The notes under the pieces are model-generated. The model was given only the letters and a program-made list of their open reading frames with translations, ran no database searches and was not told the origin of the DNA. Positions 29,984 through 43,187 of a stretch of 64,000 nt of DNA are shown piece by piece. This stretch comes from Larus michahellis (lineage: Eukaryota; Chordata; Aves; Charadriiformes; Laridae). A program made the position numbers and the translations under genes. Where the stretch lies: assembly GCF_964199755.1 (NCBI RefSeq), contig NC_133901.1, positions 49,015,324 to 49,079,323 of the forward strand, given 5' to 3'. Positions within the stretch are counted from its first letter, which is position 1; each line of letters starts with the position of its first letter.

Positions 29984-32376
29984 AAAGTAAATGTACAAAC
30001 ATCTTCAGAACCTCAAAAATAACAAGGGCAGTAATCTCACATGTTAACTTTCAACTGAAAGCAGAAAAGTTTACTTTCATTTTTATATAGTACGTTTAAC
30101 CAATATTTAGATTTTCATCACCTGGCTATAGAACTGCTTATCTTCTGCAGATCTCTGCAAGATCATGAGTGTATTCAATAATACAGAATCAAGGCAATTC
30201 TCTCCCCCCCCCCTTAAAAAAGTTTCTTTCTACCTTTTCATGGCCTTATCTACATAAAGGGAAAACTTTCCTGAACACTTGATTCAGGATAATTTCCTTT
30301 AGGGCACCATTGCGCTAAACAGACCGTTATTTCAGAATACCATCCACATTGAAAAAAAAAAAAAAACAAACACAAACAACAAAAACTGATTACACCTGCC
30401 ATATACAGCCTAACTTTATGAACTGCTACTCTTAAAAAAAAAAAACCAACCTATTTTAGCAAACAATGGTAAGGCACAAGACTGTTTCTTATCTTTCTAC
30501 AATTTCTAATGCAGTTTTCCAGAGTACCTTACCCCTCCTCCCTAAGCCATAAGAGGATAACTTCTACCTCCTCTGAGCAAAAACATTTACATTCACAGTT
30601 TAAATAAAAATAACAGAAAAACCCACACCCTTATTTAGTAAGGGGTTCTAAACTCTACAACCAGGTTACTATAGCAAGACATCCATCAATTTCTCAAGAA
30701 TATAAAATAATTCTTGTTTTCCATAGAGTTAAAGTAACTGTCTCTTAACAAAACACAAACAAAAAGTCATGAAAATTATGTACAGCATTTGAAGCTTAAA
30801 AAAGCTTAGTGCAAGTTCAAGTCCATAATAAATAAGTCTTGAGAAAGGAAATTTCTATAGCAGAACCGATACTAATCCTGGTGACAAGATATTAAATGAT
30901 TCCTAGTATTTATTCAATGAAGAGAAGCAGGTGCCGGACCAAATTACAAGAAAGTCTCAGAACACTGTCCTAAATTTCTGCTGTACAGCAATGGCACAAT
31001 TCATTAGCAGCTTAAAATAATTTAGAAAAGGTTTAGCTATGTATTTTTTTTTTCTAATTAATAGGTCTCAGTTCTAACTAGCGTCTTCAGAAGAATAATT
31101 ATTTCTAGTTTTAAAGTTTTACACTAGTCTTTAGCACAGACATGCCTTTACAGTGTAAATAAACAGGCTTTTAGCTTTTGTTTTAAATGCTTCCAATCTG
31201 ACTAGACAACGATTACAGGCAAGAGATTTATGCTAAGCGTTAATGTTCCAAGAAGTTAACAAACTAGTATCTGTGTCTAAATTTAAAGAATTACTACAGT
31301 AAAAGGATGTTGTTGTTTTATCTGCCCTAGTTAAGCTTCCTAGTTCATCATTGCAAGGAAACCAACCAGCATTTGTCAGACATTCCAGCCTACAGATGCA
31401 AGTTTTGTGATAAAAAGTTAGAACGGAGTACACTGTCACACTGCTGTTCTAATCCTACACTAACAGGGATGGATGAGGACAAAAGGGGAAACCAAGAGTT
31501 AACTCTGGGTATACGGAACACCTGATAAGCCAGTGCTATCATCACAATGCTTATTAAATGAAAACAGGGCCAAAAAAAAATAAAAATCATTCCTGTGTCC
31601 TCCAGTGTTGGCAAGTCATCTTGATTTGCAAATTCTTCTAATCAGAAGTAATTTCCTTCAACTTTATTTTGAAGTGTCTTTCACTTAAAAACTACTAATT
31701 AGAAGTGCCTAAAATTTAAGTACCATTTAGCAATGTGAGGCTTGTTGTGAAAGCAACTACCAGATCATCTTATTCCTCATTTAAAAAACACAGAATCTAC
31801 TTGAATCAACTGGGAGCTCTACCCTGATCTTTGTTTCATGTCACCCTAAAAAAAAAAAAAAAAGCTTAATTAACCTGTTACTCAGGAGCCACAAACAGGC
31901 TTTCTTCTTCTGTAAAAAGAAGAAAAAAAAATTCCCAAGAACAGAAAAAAGTGTTAATGTTATCAGAATTATTACATCACAGATTTTTCTTCGAGGTAAT
32001 ATTTCAAAACTCTCTCACACCCTATAATTAAAGGAATGCCAAGGACTTCTATAAAGATTTCTAACAATTTTAAGATCTCAGGATGTTGAAGATGAGGCTG
32101 GAGGATAGATATAATTAAAAAATTATATTTTGTAATACAATGGAGGCTATAACAAAAAATAGTTACTCTCTCAATTTAAAAAAAAAAGGCAATTACTACA
32201 TTGAAACTGTATTCCACTAGTGTAAATAGCAACAAAGAAATTGACATTATTCAAAAAATATTTGTTAAAATACCTCGGACACACCGCTGACCTTTAGACT
32301 TACACTAAAAGCTTAAATAAATAAGTAAATAAATAAACCACCTCATTACCCTTGCTTCAGCTCTCTCCCTACTTAC

Positions 32377-32700
32377 ATCTCGGGGGCGGACACTCTACTC
32401 TAGTAGCCATAGCTAGGCCAACTTAGAGACTCTACAGAGAAGGGAAGGAAAATTAAACATCTGAAAACGAACTGCGCGTTCAGAAACCGAAAGCGGGGGG
32501 TCAAGGGGAGCCTGTCCTGAAGGGAAGGACACCGAAAGGGATGCGAAGAGCCGGGCCGGGCGGGGAGGCGGCGGCAGCAGCACACCCTTCCCGAGGCAGG
32601 GCAGGCCCAGCCGCTCCCGCCCGGCCCGGCCCGCCGCCAGGGCGAGCGGCGCCCGCTGCCGCCGCAAGGTGAACTCCTCCGCGCGGCCATCTTGGGCATC
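32377..32700 (-). other. Probable VDAC2 noncoding first exon
   Basis: A consensus donor, GAGAT|GTAAGT (G at 32376), marks the 3' edge of an exon at 32377. The 5' edge is inferred: a TATA-like CATAAAG (32729-32723) and a YY1-like AAGATGGCCGC (32693-32683) place the start near 32.70 kb. If that start is right, the exon holds an upstream open frame of 99 codons (32699 to the stop at 32400). Other first exons within the island are possible. Confidence 0.5.
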
Positions 32701-33560
32701 CCGGCCTGACCCTCCCGCCGCCCTTTATGTAACCGCCGCCCGGCCCAGCCCGCCCCGGCTCCGCACGCCGACGAGGGCGCGGCCCCTGCGGAGGCCACGG
32801 GGGGAGGCCTGGGGGGGAAAAGGGGGAACGCGTGCGGAGAACCCCGGACCGGCCCGGCCGCCCCCGCCCCACCGTTAACCGGGGCCGCTCGGGAAGGCGC
32901 CCTCTGGCCCCGCCGCCCTCGACCCCACGCGGCCGCCAGCCCCGCTCGCCACCCCGCCGCCCGCTCGCCCAGGGGCCGAGTCCCGCCCGCCTCCCCCTGC
33001 TCCCGCGAGGCCGGTGGAGGCCCGGGTCGGCACCTGGCTAGCGCGGGAGGGCGGCAGGGCCGGGCGGAGCGGGGCCGGGGGTGCGGGCGGGTCTCGCCGT
33101 GAGGAGGCCGCGCTGCTGCAGCCGCTGGCACTGGAGGGCGAAGTGAAGGAGACACCGATCCGCCCGCCCGCCGCCGCCGCGCAGGACCCCAACGAGTCGG
33201 GGCCGCCCCGTCCGAAGCCTCCCGCGCCCGCCCCACCGCGCCGCCACCCGGCCGGCGGGAGACGCCGCCGCCCAGGAGCCACGAGCCGCAGGGAGGCAAG
33301 AGACGCCGCGCTCCAGGGCGAGGAGCCGGTGGGGGGGCGCGGCGGGCCGGCAGGCGCTCCGCTGGGCAGCCCCGGCGGCGGAGAGGGGGCCTACGGGTGG
33401 GCGGGGCCAGCGGCGGCGGGCGGCGCCGGGCGGTAACGGCGGTGGCGGGCGGCTGCTAAAACGCCGAGCGGTCGGTCGGGCTGTGGCGTCTGGCGGGTTT
33501 CGTCCCGTCGGGACAGCGGAGCCGGGGAGCGACAGAAAGTGCCGGGGAGCCCAGCGCCCC
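32480..33560. promoter_or_regulatory. CpG island, VDAC2 promoter region
   Basis: About 1.1 kb is very GC- and CpG-rich, with GGGCGG/CCGCCC Sp1-type boxes throughout. It lies immediately upstream of the likely VDAC2 first exon. On the - strand it shows a TATA-like CATAAAG at 32729-32723 and a YY1-type site at 32693-32683. The island extends some 800 bp upstream of the inferred start, so bidirectional transcription is possible, but I see no clear + strand exon. Long open frames here (up to 299 codons on the - strand) reflect GC richness. Confidence 0.8.
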
Positions 33561-35879
33561 CCGGCTCCGCAGCGGCCACACCCAAGAAGCGTTTCTGCTT
33601 AGTTGGGGTTAAGTGAATAGACGCTGTCCCCCACATGGGGATGGGAGGCCGAAGCGCGGCTGTCGGCAGGGCTCACAGGAGGATCCGTGCCCAGGGACAC
33701 TGCCCTCCCCCAAAACAACTGGTCACTTTTTCAGGGCCCACCCACCCCCAGCCTTGGGGCACCGACTGGCAAATCCTTCACCAAGGGACAGCCACGGAGA
33801 CCAGCTCCACAGCCAGACGAGGTGGCTTCAGTGCTGTTTGCCCCAAGAGCGTGTGTCAGAGGCTGTCCTTGCTCCTCACAGCCCCCCAGGCCCATTCCCC
33901 ACAATGGCCAGCCCTTGCAGGGCACTGGGGCGGTGGCACTCTGCCCGGCCTCCCTCCACAGGGGTGCTTGCCTTCACTCTCGGACTTCCCACAAGTCTTT
34001 GAAAACATTACACCTGACACAGACGCTCCCATTGCTACCCCAAAACCCACAGACACAGCAACATCCAGTAACGTGGCTGTCCTGCAGCTGATCTGACAGC
34101 TCGTACTCTATCTAACAAGGTTTGACCCCTCTTTCAGACAAGCACCAGCCTCTCCCATTGCCTAAGCTCCAGCCACCACCCACCAGAAGACCCCACACAC
34201 CCCACAACAGAAGGCAGCGTATTTCACATCAAAAGAAGCAATAACCCTCAGAAAGCTTTCTTAGATAGTGCTGTCCTGATCATGAATAAGACCTCTTGGA
34301 GAAAACAGCCAGACGACTGTTCTGCAGCAGTGGCTGCACCGCTCTGCAGCGGGAATCACTGACTCACCAGTGCAGACCAGCGCTAGGCCAAGCAACTGCA
34401 GCACAGGCATTTCTGGAATTCACAGTTCTCCCCTGCTTACCTCAGGGAATTTTGATTGTGTCACAATCAAGAAAGTAAAGTGATTTACAAATAAAAATTA
34501 TATTTGCATAGGATGAAAAAATATATATATTATCGTCCAACAGTACCAATTTACCAGAACATGTGGTCCAATAGTAATTTTCCAGGTTATTAGAAAGAGA
34601 GCAAGAGAGATTAGCAGCAAGGCCCAACATAATGCCAGTCAGCACCTGCTAGTTATATCAAAAGATAAGCAACTGATTATTTTGTTTTTTGATATAAGTC
34701 CAATACTTTCACATCAGAAGACCCAACAGGTTAGTACATTTCATTTTTATATTTTTAAATAAGACATCTTGGCATTCCACAGAGGGATATGTATTGATGA
34801 ATCAAGGAGGAAAAACCACATGCTGAGAGAATAAATAGCAGTAGGAAAAAAAAAAAAAAACACCTAGCATATCTTCTTGTGCATGGGAACATACATTAGG
34901 AATAAATAGAGGTCTGATTAAGTAAAAATAGGTTGTGGCATAAGCTGTTCATTATTTAAAGACATGCATTTATTATTCATACCTATAGCATAAATCCGTT
35001 CTGAATGAGAGTTCAGTTACTTACATGAGAGACCAGCTTTTTTTTTTTTAAAAAAGATTAATATTTTAGTCATGGTTCGGCTTTATTTTTAGCAATCCAG
35101 GAAAGTAATCACTGCCCCACCCTGAGCAAGGAAAGCAATGAATCACTTGCTTTGTGAGACAAAGCAGAAGCATAATCAGAGACAGACAGCAGCGCACAAA
35201 CTCCTCTGCATTAACGTTCCAGGCTTCTGTAGCAACAGCGTCCGCCTGCAGTGTTTTTTGCTCTCGCTCTCCCCATTCCTCACTCATATGACCATGCCTT
35301 ATGTCTCACAGCATATCTGCTAAAGCTCTGTGCGCCGGGAAAGGCACGCCTTCAGGCCTGCAGCAGCAAGCCAGCTAAATTATTCTGGACCTTTCTTCAT
35401 AGCGCTCTCCTCATACCATTCAGAGCACACACCTCCCGTGCAGGTGCGCTCACTCTAAAGGGGCTGGTTTTCCATTGAAACTAAGCAGCTCTCAGGTTTT
35501 GTGCCACTTGTAGTTTAACTATTACCCATTCTTATGAACACAGCCGTGCACATGCATAACTAGCATCACTGAGTCATATGTTTTACTCGTGCCACTTGGA
35601 AAAAAAAAACCCCTACACATCACTACATAAGTTTACTACAAGAACATGCCATTTGAACACAAGGTCTGTTTATCTCTTCGTATATTATAATCACAATTGC
35701 TTAAGTAATGTATGTGGCCAACAAAAAGAGAGCAAGTGGCTACAATGCATATCAGCGTCCATCAAACATCTTAGATGAGTTTACGGTCACTTCTAACATG
35801 AGCCTGAAGTCATTGTTTGCTCCCTCCTCTATATGCAGGCCTTCAAGTTAAGATTCAGTGGAGGGAAAAAAAACCTTAG

Positions 35880-36375
35880 TGGAAGTCTAGCAATAAACAA
35901 CTAAGTAAATTAGGACTCCTCATTCTGAAACAAGTTGACCTAAGGGATAGGGCAGAGACTATGAAAGTATAACTGTCAGGGAAAGGCTGGAAAATAGTTG
36001 AAGCCAGCAGGAAACAAGTTCAGAACAAGCAAAGCAATAGGGTTTTTTTCCACCAAAGGAGTGCCATTCAGTGGAATTGCCTGTCGCAAGGAGCTAAATG
36101 TTTATATGGGCTCCAGGGGAAACTAGACAGGTTTGCGGAAGAGAAATCCAGTGAGGATTACTAATTACTAATCCATTCAACCATTACACATGGCTGTATG
36201 GCCTCTTTGGAGTCAGAAAATCCCTGAGCTGCAAATGGAGGTATCCTGTTCTTACACTCTTTTTTTAGGCACATGTTGCCTAAATCATTGCTTAATTTAT
36301 CATCTCAGAGGCAGGAATATCAGGCTAGCTACACCTTTTGTTCAGTACCATACAACTGCACTTATGCAAGCCAGG
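35880..36375 (+). mobile_element. Diverged CR1 LINE 3' end
   Basis: Two phrases in order match the remembered 3' region of amniote CR1 LINEs: a 'gtggaattgcctgtcgca ... tatgggctccaggggaaac ... gacaggtttgcggaagag ... aaatccagtgaggatta' block at 36070-36165, and a tail resembling 'cagaggcaggaatatcaggc' then 'gtaccatacaactgcac' at 36308-36365. It is truncated, old and without a coding frame. The left edge is approximate. Confidence 0.65.
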
Positions 36376-39201
36376 CACCTGGAAGCCCTAAGAGAGCAAC
36401 CAGAAGAGGCCCATACTGCTGGGATCCTTCAGACTGACAGACTTAATGCCTTTTAAATTTTTTTTCCTCAAGTAGTTTTAAGTAGCCTTCTCTCAATTTA
36501 GCTTAAACAATCAGGAGGAAGTTTAACTTAAAACAGACTCTAAGATACACTTAAAACAGGTCCACACAGAAACCAACACATTTAAATCATCTGATATAGA
36601 TACATATGCAGATAATCCTTAAGCTCAGAGGAGCACCAAAGAATATTAGCCTACAATTTTAGATCCGAGAAGGTAAACAGAAAGCAAATTTGAGAAAGCC
36701 AACAAGGGAACCAACTTGTCTGCAGGCCCTACTAAGCTAATGGAGACACAGAGCCCCTTACAGCTACATAGATAATGAAGCTGATTGTCCATAGCTCTAC
36801 AGCCAAAGCAAACTAAGAATCCAATCCTTGTTATGGCCTGTGGAGACCCTGCGCACTCTTCTGGTACACATTCAATGCTAAAGCACCCTATTCCCAAATA
36901 AACAGTAAGAGGGATGTGGAAAAGATTCTGCTAAAGAGCAAGGAGAAACTGAAATGAAAACCAACCTATGCAGAATAGCCTGTACTTACTCCTTCTTTTG
37001 GATTTATCTTTGGTCAATTGTAAATTCTTTTTCTTCATTTTTCTTTCTGTTGCAGTTTCTACTGTCTCAGGAATGGGGTGGGTTTTTTGTCCTCAGTAGC
37101 TCACAGAATAAGTAACTTCTTCACAAAGCTAACTACTACCTGATAGATATAGTGATCTCCATCAGTTTTCCTGACACCCTGAAATAAGCAAATTAATAGG
37201 CTTCATTCCTTGAGGAGATACCTCCTGGGAGGGGAGGGGCAATCAAGTAATCAAATGCTGATTTGCAAGCAAAACACAACCGTTCATGCAAAACTCATTA
37301 AGAAACTCAACAAGATATGCCCAGTTAATCACTTACATGGAGTAATAGGTTTGAGTGATTGGTACAACAATTCTCACCTGAAGTAACTATGAGAAGGGCT
37401 ACTCATTTCTGTTGCATTGTTGACATTTCTGTTCATGGTGCATGCTGTAGCAGTTACTGTGTCAGATGGATGCATGGCACTTAGTTTTAGAGGTTATAAA
37501 TTTTTAAATTATATCAAGCTTTTCACAAGAAAAAGCAAGAAGTTGAATGAGGATTACATACCTCAGAAAACTCAGTGCATTTTACACTAAAGAAATTACA
37601 CTGCAGAGCAGCAGACCTCCAAGACTTTATTCACCTAGCTGAAAAAAATTTGGTATCCTCCATGAAACTGATTGATTGCTTCTTTTGTTGTAAAGCTTGA
37701 TCTGGTGAGGGACACGGGTGCACAAGGTGCTAAACAATGTTTTTATGGCCTTGTCTCTCACTGAAGCCACTGCAGAGTTAAGCCTAAATTCTGTAAATAA
37801 CACCACGGAGGGGTGGGGGAATAAAGCAAAGCTGAGCCTTGGCAGAGGAAAGGAGGAACACCCGGGGTGCTGTGCCCAAGCCATTGCAAGTTATGTACTG
37901 TGTTCAAAAGTCCTAACAGGGGGCTTGGGGAGGGGGAATGGACAACAGTTTGCCCCCAGACAAGTCCCTCCCTGAGAAAAAAGTGTGCTTCCCTGGCATC
38001 ACAACCTTTTACATTATTTACAGGATGTCCTTACTATGCTCAGAATATTCTGGTAGTGGTCATTACTGTAAACTGCTCTGGACACGCAGCTCCAAACCTG
38101 AAAGCATCTCTCCAATAACAGCACATGTTGTTGGCCATTTGATTTTTGAGGGGCTAAGTTTTCTTCTTCAACAAATAAACAATGTAAAAATATTAATATT
38201 ATTTGCTGTCATTCCAACCTGCATTTCAATCAATTTCTCCTTGAAGGAAAGTTTTCCTTAAGGTCACCTCTCTTTCTAGGGTGCCTGTTTGTAGCAGGCT
38301 TTCCAAACATAGCGAGCGATGGGAGGCCATTTGTAGTAGTCAAGCTGCAAGGGTTTGAGGCTGCTGAAACCCGAGCTCCTGCCCCAAATGGCCTCGGACT
38401 TCGAGGAAGCTGCAGCCGGGGACAGGCTGGCTGAGGTCTGACATGGGTGCACGCCTTGGCTCATGGAGGCCAAATGCCACCAGTCCCTCTGGGTAGGTGG
38501 CACGTCAACTCAGTGCAGCGCCATGCTGTGGGATATGGGTCTTTAAACAAGTGGAAAACAGCAGATTTCTGGAAGCAGACATGTCAGGGGTAGGTGGGTG
38601 GTGCTGAGCGACGGGAGAAGGCTGAGCTGGTCAGCAGGGCCCCGCACCGTGCTGCAGTGGTCGCTTCTTGGTTCTGGGTACATGGTTCGGCTGCAGTGGG
38701 TGGATGCGATGCTGGTGACCCCAGAGCGAGCTCAGGACCAGCCGTCGCCCATCCTTAAAGAGCGTGGGGTGGCCTCCATTTTGTCCTATAGGCACGTAGG
38801 AATAAAGTGGCGGCTGTACACGTCCGCTCTGTTCTTCAGCCCCAGCAGTCAAGACACTGCTGAGCAATGAATTCCCTGGCTGCTGCCTTTCAGGAGCACA
38901 GGCAGTGGAGGGCAGGCTTTCCCGGCTGGCTGAGCATGGACAAGTTGTGCTCTAGGACACAAACTGAGCTACAGATGCTGAGATAGAGCCCAGAGTCTCA
39001 CAAAAGGAGATGGGAGGAAAAAATACGATGGAGGGGGTTTTCTGCTAAAGCAAACTGACATCCTGTGTTACACCGAGTGCTCATCGGTAGCTCCTGCATC
39101 ACCCAGCAGCACATCCCATGGGGAAACAGGCAGCATAGACAGAGTTGACCTAAAACCGGCTGATGTGTGAACAGCTAGAGTTTCACCAGAGCAACCTGGC
39201 A

Positions 39202-39258
39202 CAGCTGGTTATCTGGGAGGAGGGGCTTATCTTGATAAGACAAACATGTTATAAAACC
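39202..39258. promoter_or_regulatory. GATA/E-box cluster with adjacent TATA-like box
   Basis: CAGCTG (39202-39207) is followed by TTATCT (39209-39214), then by the perfect inverted pair CTTATCTTGATAAG (39226-39239), and then by TATAAAACC (about 39250-39258). Three GATA hexamers and an E-box within 40 bp suggest an enhancer or a small promoter, but no transcript is evident. Sequence motifs only. Confidence 0.35.
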
Positions 39259-42200
39259 TGCGAGAAGTGATTCATCTAGAGATCTATTTTGTCAGCTCTT
39301 GTGGTAACAAATATAAAAGTAGTGAATGAGTTACCTTTTCCACCTGCGTGATTTCCTTGGAAAACTGTATAGAGCACACCCTCACGTGGCATGGGCATGT
39401 GCAAAGTGAACATACGTGAATTCTCCAGTCCTGCAAGGGTTGGCATTTTCATCTGAATATAAGATATTAGAACACAAAAAAAGACCTGTGGTGTAATGTA
39501 CTCTCTCTCCATGGCAGATTTTTCCTCTTTCACAGAAATTTGACTACGTATATGTACAATCATGTTCTAGTTAGTTGCCACGTGCTCAGTGCAAGTCTCA
39601 GTGCAGCAGAGCTGAGGGTAGTGATTATTATAATTGGGTTTGTCTAATGACTCCCAGTAAAATGTCATATTTTACTAATACATGGTTTCACTGACTCCTT
39701 TTTATTTACTCAGAGTGGAGGTTCTAGTCCAGAAATTTGTGTCAGCCTGAATGTTTTTTCAAAATTTTTGCTTCATGTATTCAGTGCTTTATAAGGGAAA
39801 AATGCTGTTCACCTAATTGAAATAGTTCTTATAATGGTTTAATTGAGAGGGCTCTGTGCTTTTCATGTTGAAACAGGTGTTTTGGACTTCACATGGAATG
39901 ACTGCCCTTTTGCTGTCCAGTAAAACTCACCCGTTTGATCTATAAACTTCAGAAGAATCTCCCTTGGTACGATTTGGCAATTGATTTCTCCAAAGGGCAT
40001 ATTGATGGAGCGTGCTTAATCTCTGCACTTAATGTAATTGGTCTAAGCCATCTCCCAGGAGCAACTGTGCATACTTCATCCCACAGCTGAAGAAGCAGGA
40101 TGAGATTTCTTATACCATTGTAACACTATTGTAAACCTGGCTGTGATTCTGAGCAGAATGGAAAGTCCCTACGGGTACATAGGACCGGAGCGTGAGAACC
40201 CCAAATGCCTCCTATGCAGAGGAACAAAGAATAGAAAAGGGTATAGAAACAAGACAGACAGAGCAAGACAGAAACACAAGTAAATACTAATGCAAGGGGA
40301 TAATAAAAATCTGACAGGAACAAGGGCAAAGGTGTCCGTTGACAAGAATGAAGAAATTGGGGGTTTATTGCAGATTTACCTGCAGCAGTTAATTTCATTT
40401 TTATTTAAGACTCTTTGCCCTTCTGCAAAAAGGGAGTAATGGTATCGACCTCTTTTGTAAAGCCCAGCACAAAATGAATGTTGAAAAAAGAAAAATTGTC
40501 CTGCTTTCCAACCGTTGCATAACTACAACTTTCTTTTTGATGTCACATTGAAATACTCACACACCCGGGTGTAAAACTAGCAGAGCACATAATAGAAAGG
40601 TAGGTAAGATACTGCTTAAAAGCCTACACAAACAAAAATCCTCCACATTTAAAGCTGAGAAGATAGGTACTATAAATGTGGCCTGTCACAATCTAAAGAG
40701 GCAATATTATTTGTATACAACCAACCACCAGGAAAAATGTGGTATTCTAAATGAACTAAGGAATTTCTTAGCTGTTCCCTTTTCTTTCTATTTGGAAGGA
40801 AGATGTGTCGAGGCATACCTATTTCACATCCTGAGAACACATTCACCACATTCTTAGAAATCAGGCATTGATAAAAATTCTGCTACACTGTGGTTTGGAG
40901 AGACATTTGTCTGGCACTGCAGCATGTTTGTTTTAAAATGTATCCCCATTACAACACAAATGCTGTGTGATTTCTAGAAAAACAAGGTGTTAAGATAAAT
41001 TTTAGGTCATCATCCAAGGCTTCAAGCATCGCAGAGGATGGACATACGCACACGGTGCTTTATGAGAGCCCCAGAGCTCCATCACTCTGAGCTGGGAGTA
41101 GAGAGAAACCGTGGTGTTCCTGTGGTGGTAAGCTGACATGGATAATTTGGACACTCATAGGCACATGCCACATGAGGACTGATCCTTGGATCCTCTCACT
41201 GTCCTCCCTCATATTCACTGCAGATTCCATTATAGTAAAACAATAAATAAAGCAAGAGTAACATCTTAAAAAGTTTTTACCAAAATAGAGGATCCCATCT
41301 TTTACGCTTCATGCTTTGGTTTAAGTACGCACGTGACTACTTTGGGTTAAATATTCACAAGCGTAAAGTGAAAACTGAAATTTATGCAGTGGAGGCTCCA
41401 TGTAGGCTTTGCCCAAGCACACAGAAAAAGCAATTTTATCAAATAAGTGGCTATGATCAGAGCATAAAGCTTAGTACATTATACAATTTAAAAAGCGCCA
41501 ATTTTGCAAATTTGTATTTTCATGGAGGAACAGGAAGAAATACTTTTTACATGGGTGTCTGTATATAAATGTGTTTTCAAAACTAGCCTAGACAGTACAC
41601 ATTGACCTAGGAAAAAATATCAAAAACTATGGTAATAACCACAACGTTATTGCCTAAGTGGCCTGGAAGGCTAAATGGGCATTAACTTTGTTTCAAAAAG
41701 TTATCTTGCATTAGCCAGATCACATGGGACATAAAACTACATAGGAGAAGTCAAGTCACTGCTAAATATAACTGGCTTTCAGATACATTGTAATGCGGAG
41801 GCTTGAAAAGCCCTTGCTGGGGAAAATGGGTGGCATGTGTTTGCAGGTGGGCTCGCAGGTGCAGCTGGTGGGAAAACTCGATGTCACTCGCTCCATCGGC
41901 GTCTGTTACAACCAGTACCAAAGATAAGTCTTTAGAACAAAGACTTGCAAGTAATGACCCATAAAAATACTTATTTCTTAAAAATAACATCACTGGGGAC
42001 TGGCGACTAAACAGGCCGCTGTCACTTGGTGGGTATTCACAGCAGGACACAGGCCAGCAGATCAATTAACCCAGCAACAGGTTAAGGAAGACATAAACAT
42101 TAAGAGGCTAGCCTGGACATCTATAGAGAAATACCATGTGGTTCATCGATCATAAGGAGTGATCACAAGGACTGAGTCCTTTCAGAGAGAGAAGTGAGCC

Positions 42201-43165
42201 TTTGCTCCATTTTTGTCACGTAGAGATGGGTTTTCTAGAAGGACTTTTTCCAACACAGGAGGAAAATCTCCAGGTTTCCACATAACTCACATGATTCAAG
42301 CAGAAAATATAACCTTAAGAAACAAAATATAACACAGAACTGCAATTCAATTCAATATATTTTAATACACATTTAAACTCCACATTTCCAGCTGCATTTT
42401 GATTAAAACTTAGGTACGCTCCACATATTTTAAGTCAATTAATGTAGTAAAAAAAATTGTCGTTAAACAAGTTGAATATTTTTACTGACATAGCTTCCCC
42501 CGTTTTAGAAAATTATTGGAACATGTTTTAAACTATACTGGTTTATAATGGTTGTCTACAAATGCATTATAAAGGTGAATGTCAACAGCTTCATAATGCC
42601 TCCTAAGCAGCACTGAGGTTGGAGCATCACAGTCCTGCACTACGGCCGGGGTTCTCCTTCACAGAGGACTAAAAGGAATCCACACACCTTTGTCTGACAG
42701 GACTCATGAAATTGAGAAGTAGAAATGTTTTTGATGCTTCAGTTACTAGATATCTGACTTCGTGCATTTCAGAAGTTTACAAAACCAGAAACTTTCTTTT
42801 CTCTTGTGTATTTGCACTAAATCTGGCTTCTCGCATGTCTTTTGTTTTCAGTCACATGTGCCAAATTGCTTTAAATTCCCTCACCCCAGGTATCCCTGTG
42901 GAAAAGATTAAAGAAATTTGTCTTCTTTTATTTCAACACTTCCATTCTTCTTGAAGGCAGCCTTGGAGATTCAACCAAGCCAGAATAATTATAGTTCTAA
43001 GCCAGGCTTGAACTGTGGTGCTTTCTTTATCAGCACAGTCTCTCTCTATTTCCCCCAGTAATAGGGTTAAAATTTAAAGCTTTTTATGAATGAAATAGAA
43101 AGTCACTAATTAGAATATCCCAGATACATGCCTACAGATGGGATATAATCATTCCTTCAGAGATT

Positions 43166-43187
43166 AAAAAAAAAAAAAAAAAAAAAA
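43166..43187 (+). repeat. Poly(A) run of 22
   Basis: This is an uninterrupted A run in intergenic DNA. No recognisable retroelement body precedes it, so it may be simple slippage or an old tail. Confidence 0.9.

Larger units (their letters stand above)
28704..32376 (-). other. VDAC2 5' UTR end and first intron
   Basis: A strong acceptor (CTTTTCAG, at 28711-28709) sits five bases upstream of the ATG exon, so 28708-28704 is the end of the 5' UTR. The rest is AT-rich intron reaching the donor at 32376. It contains the poly(G) and G/T tracts at 29.7-30.0 kb, a run of A at about 31847-31863 and (AAAT)n-like sequence at 32316-32338. No further exon or RNA gene is recognised. Confidence 0.7.

Noticed and set aside
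32400..33299. 299-codon - strand open frame across the VDAC2 CpG island
   Set aside because: Its upper part is proline/arginine/alanine/glycine-rich as expected for GC-rich DNA with few stops, all other frames are also open, and it overlaps the promoter. Only the lower 99 codons are kept, as a possible upstream frame.
33613..34096. Three overlapping + strand frames (129-153 codons) next to the VDAC2 island
   Set aside because: All three frames are open together, which points to composition rather than coding; no splice-supported model.
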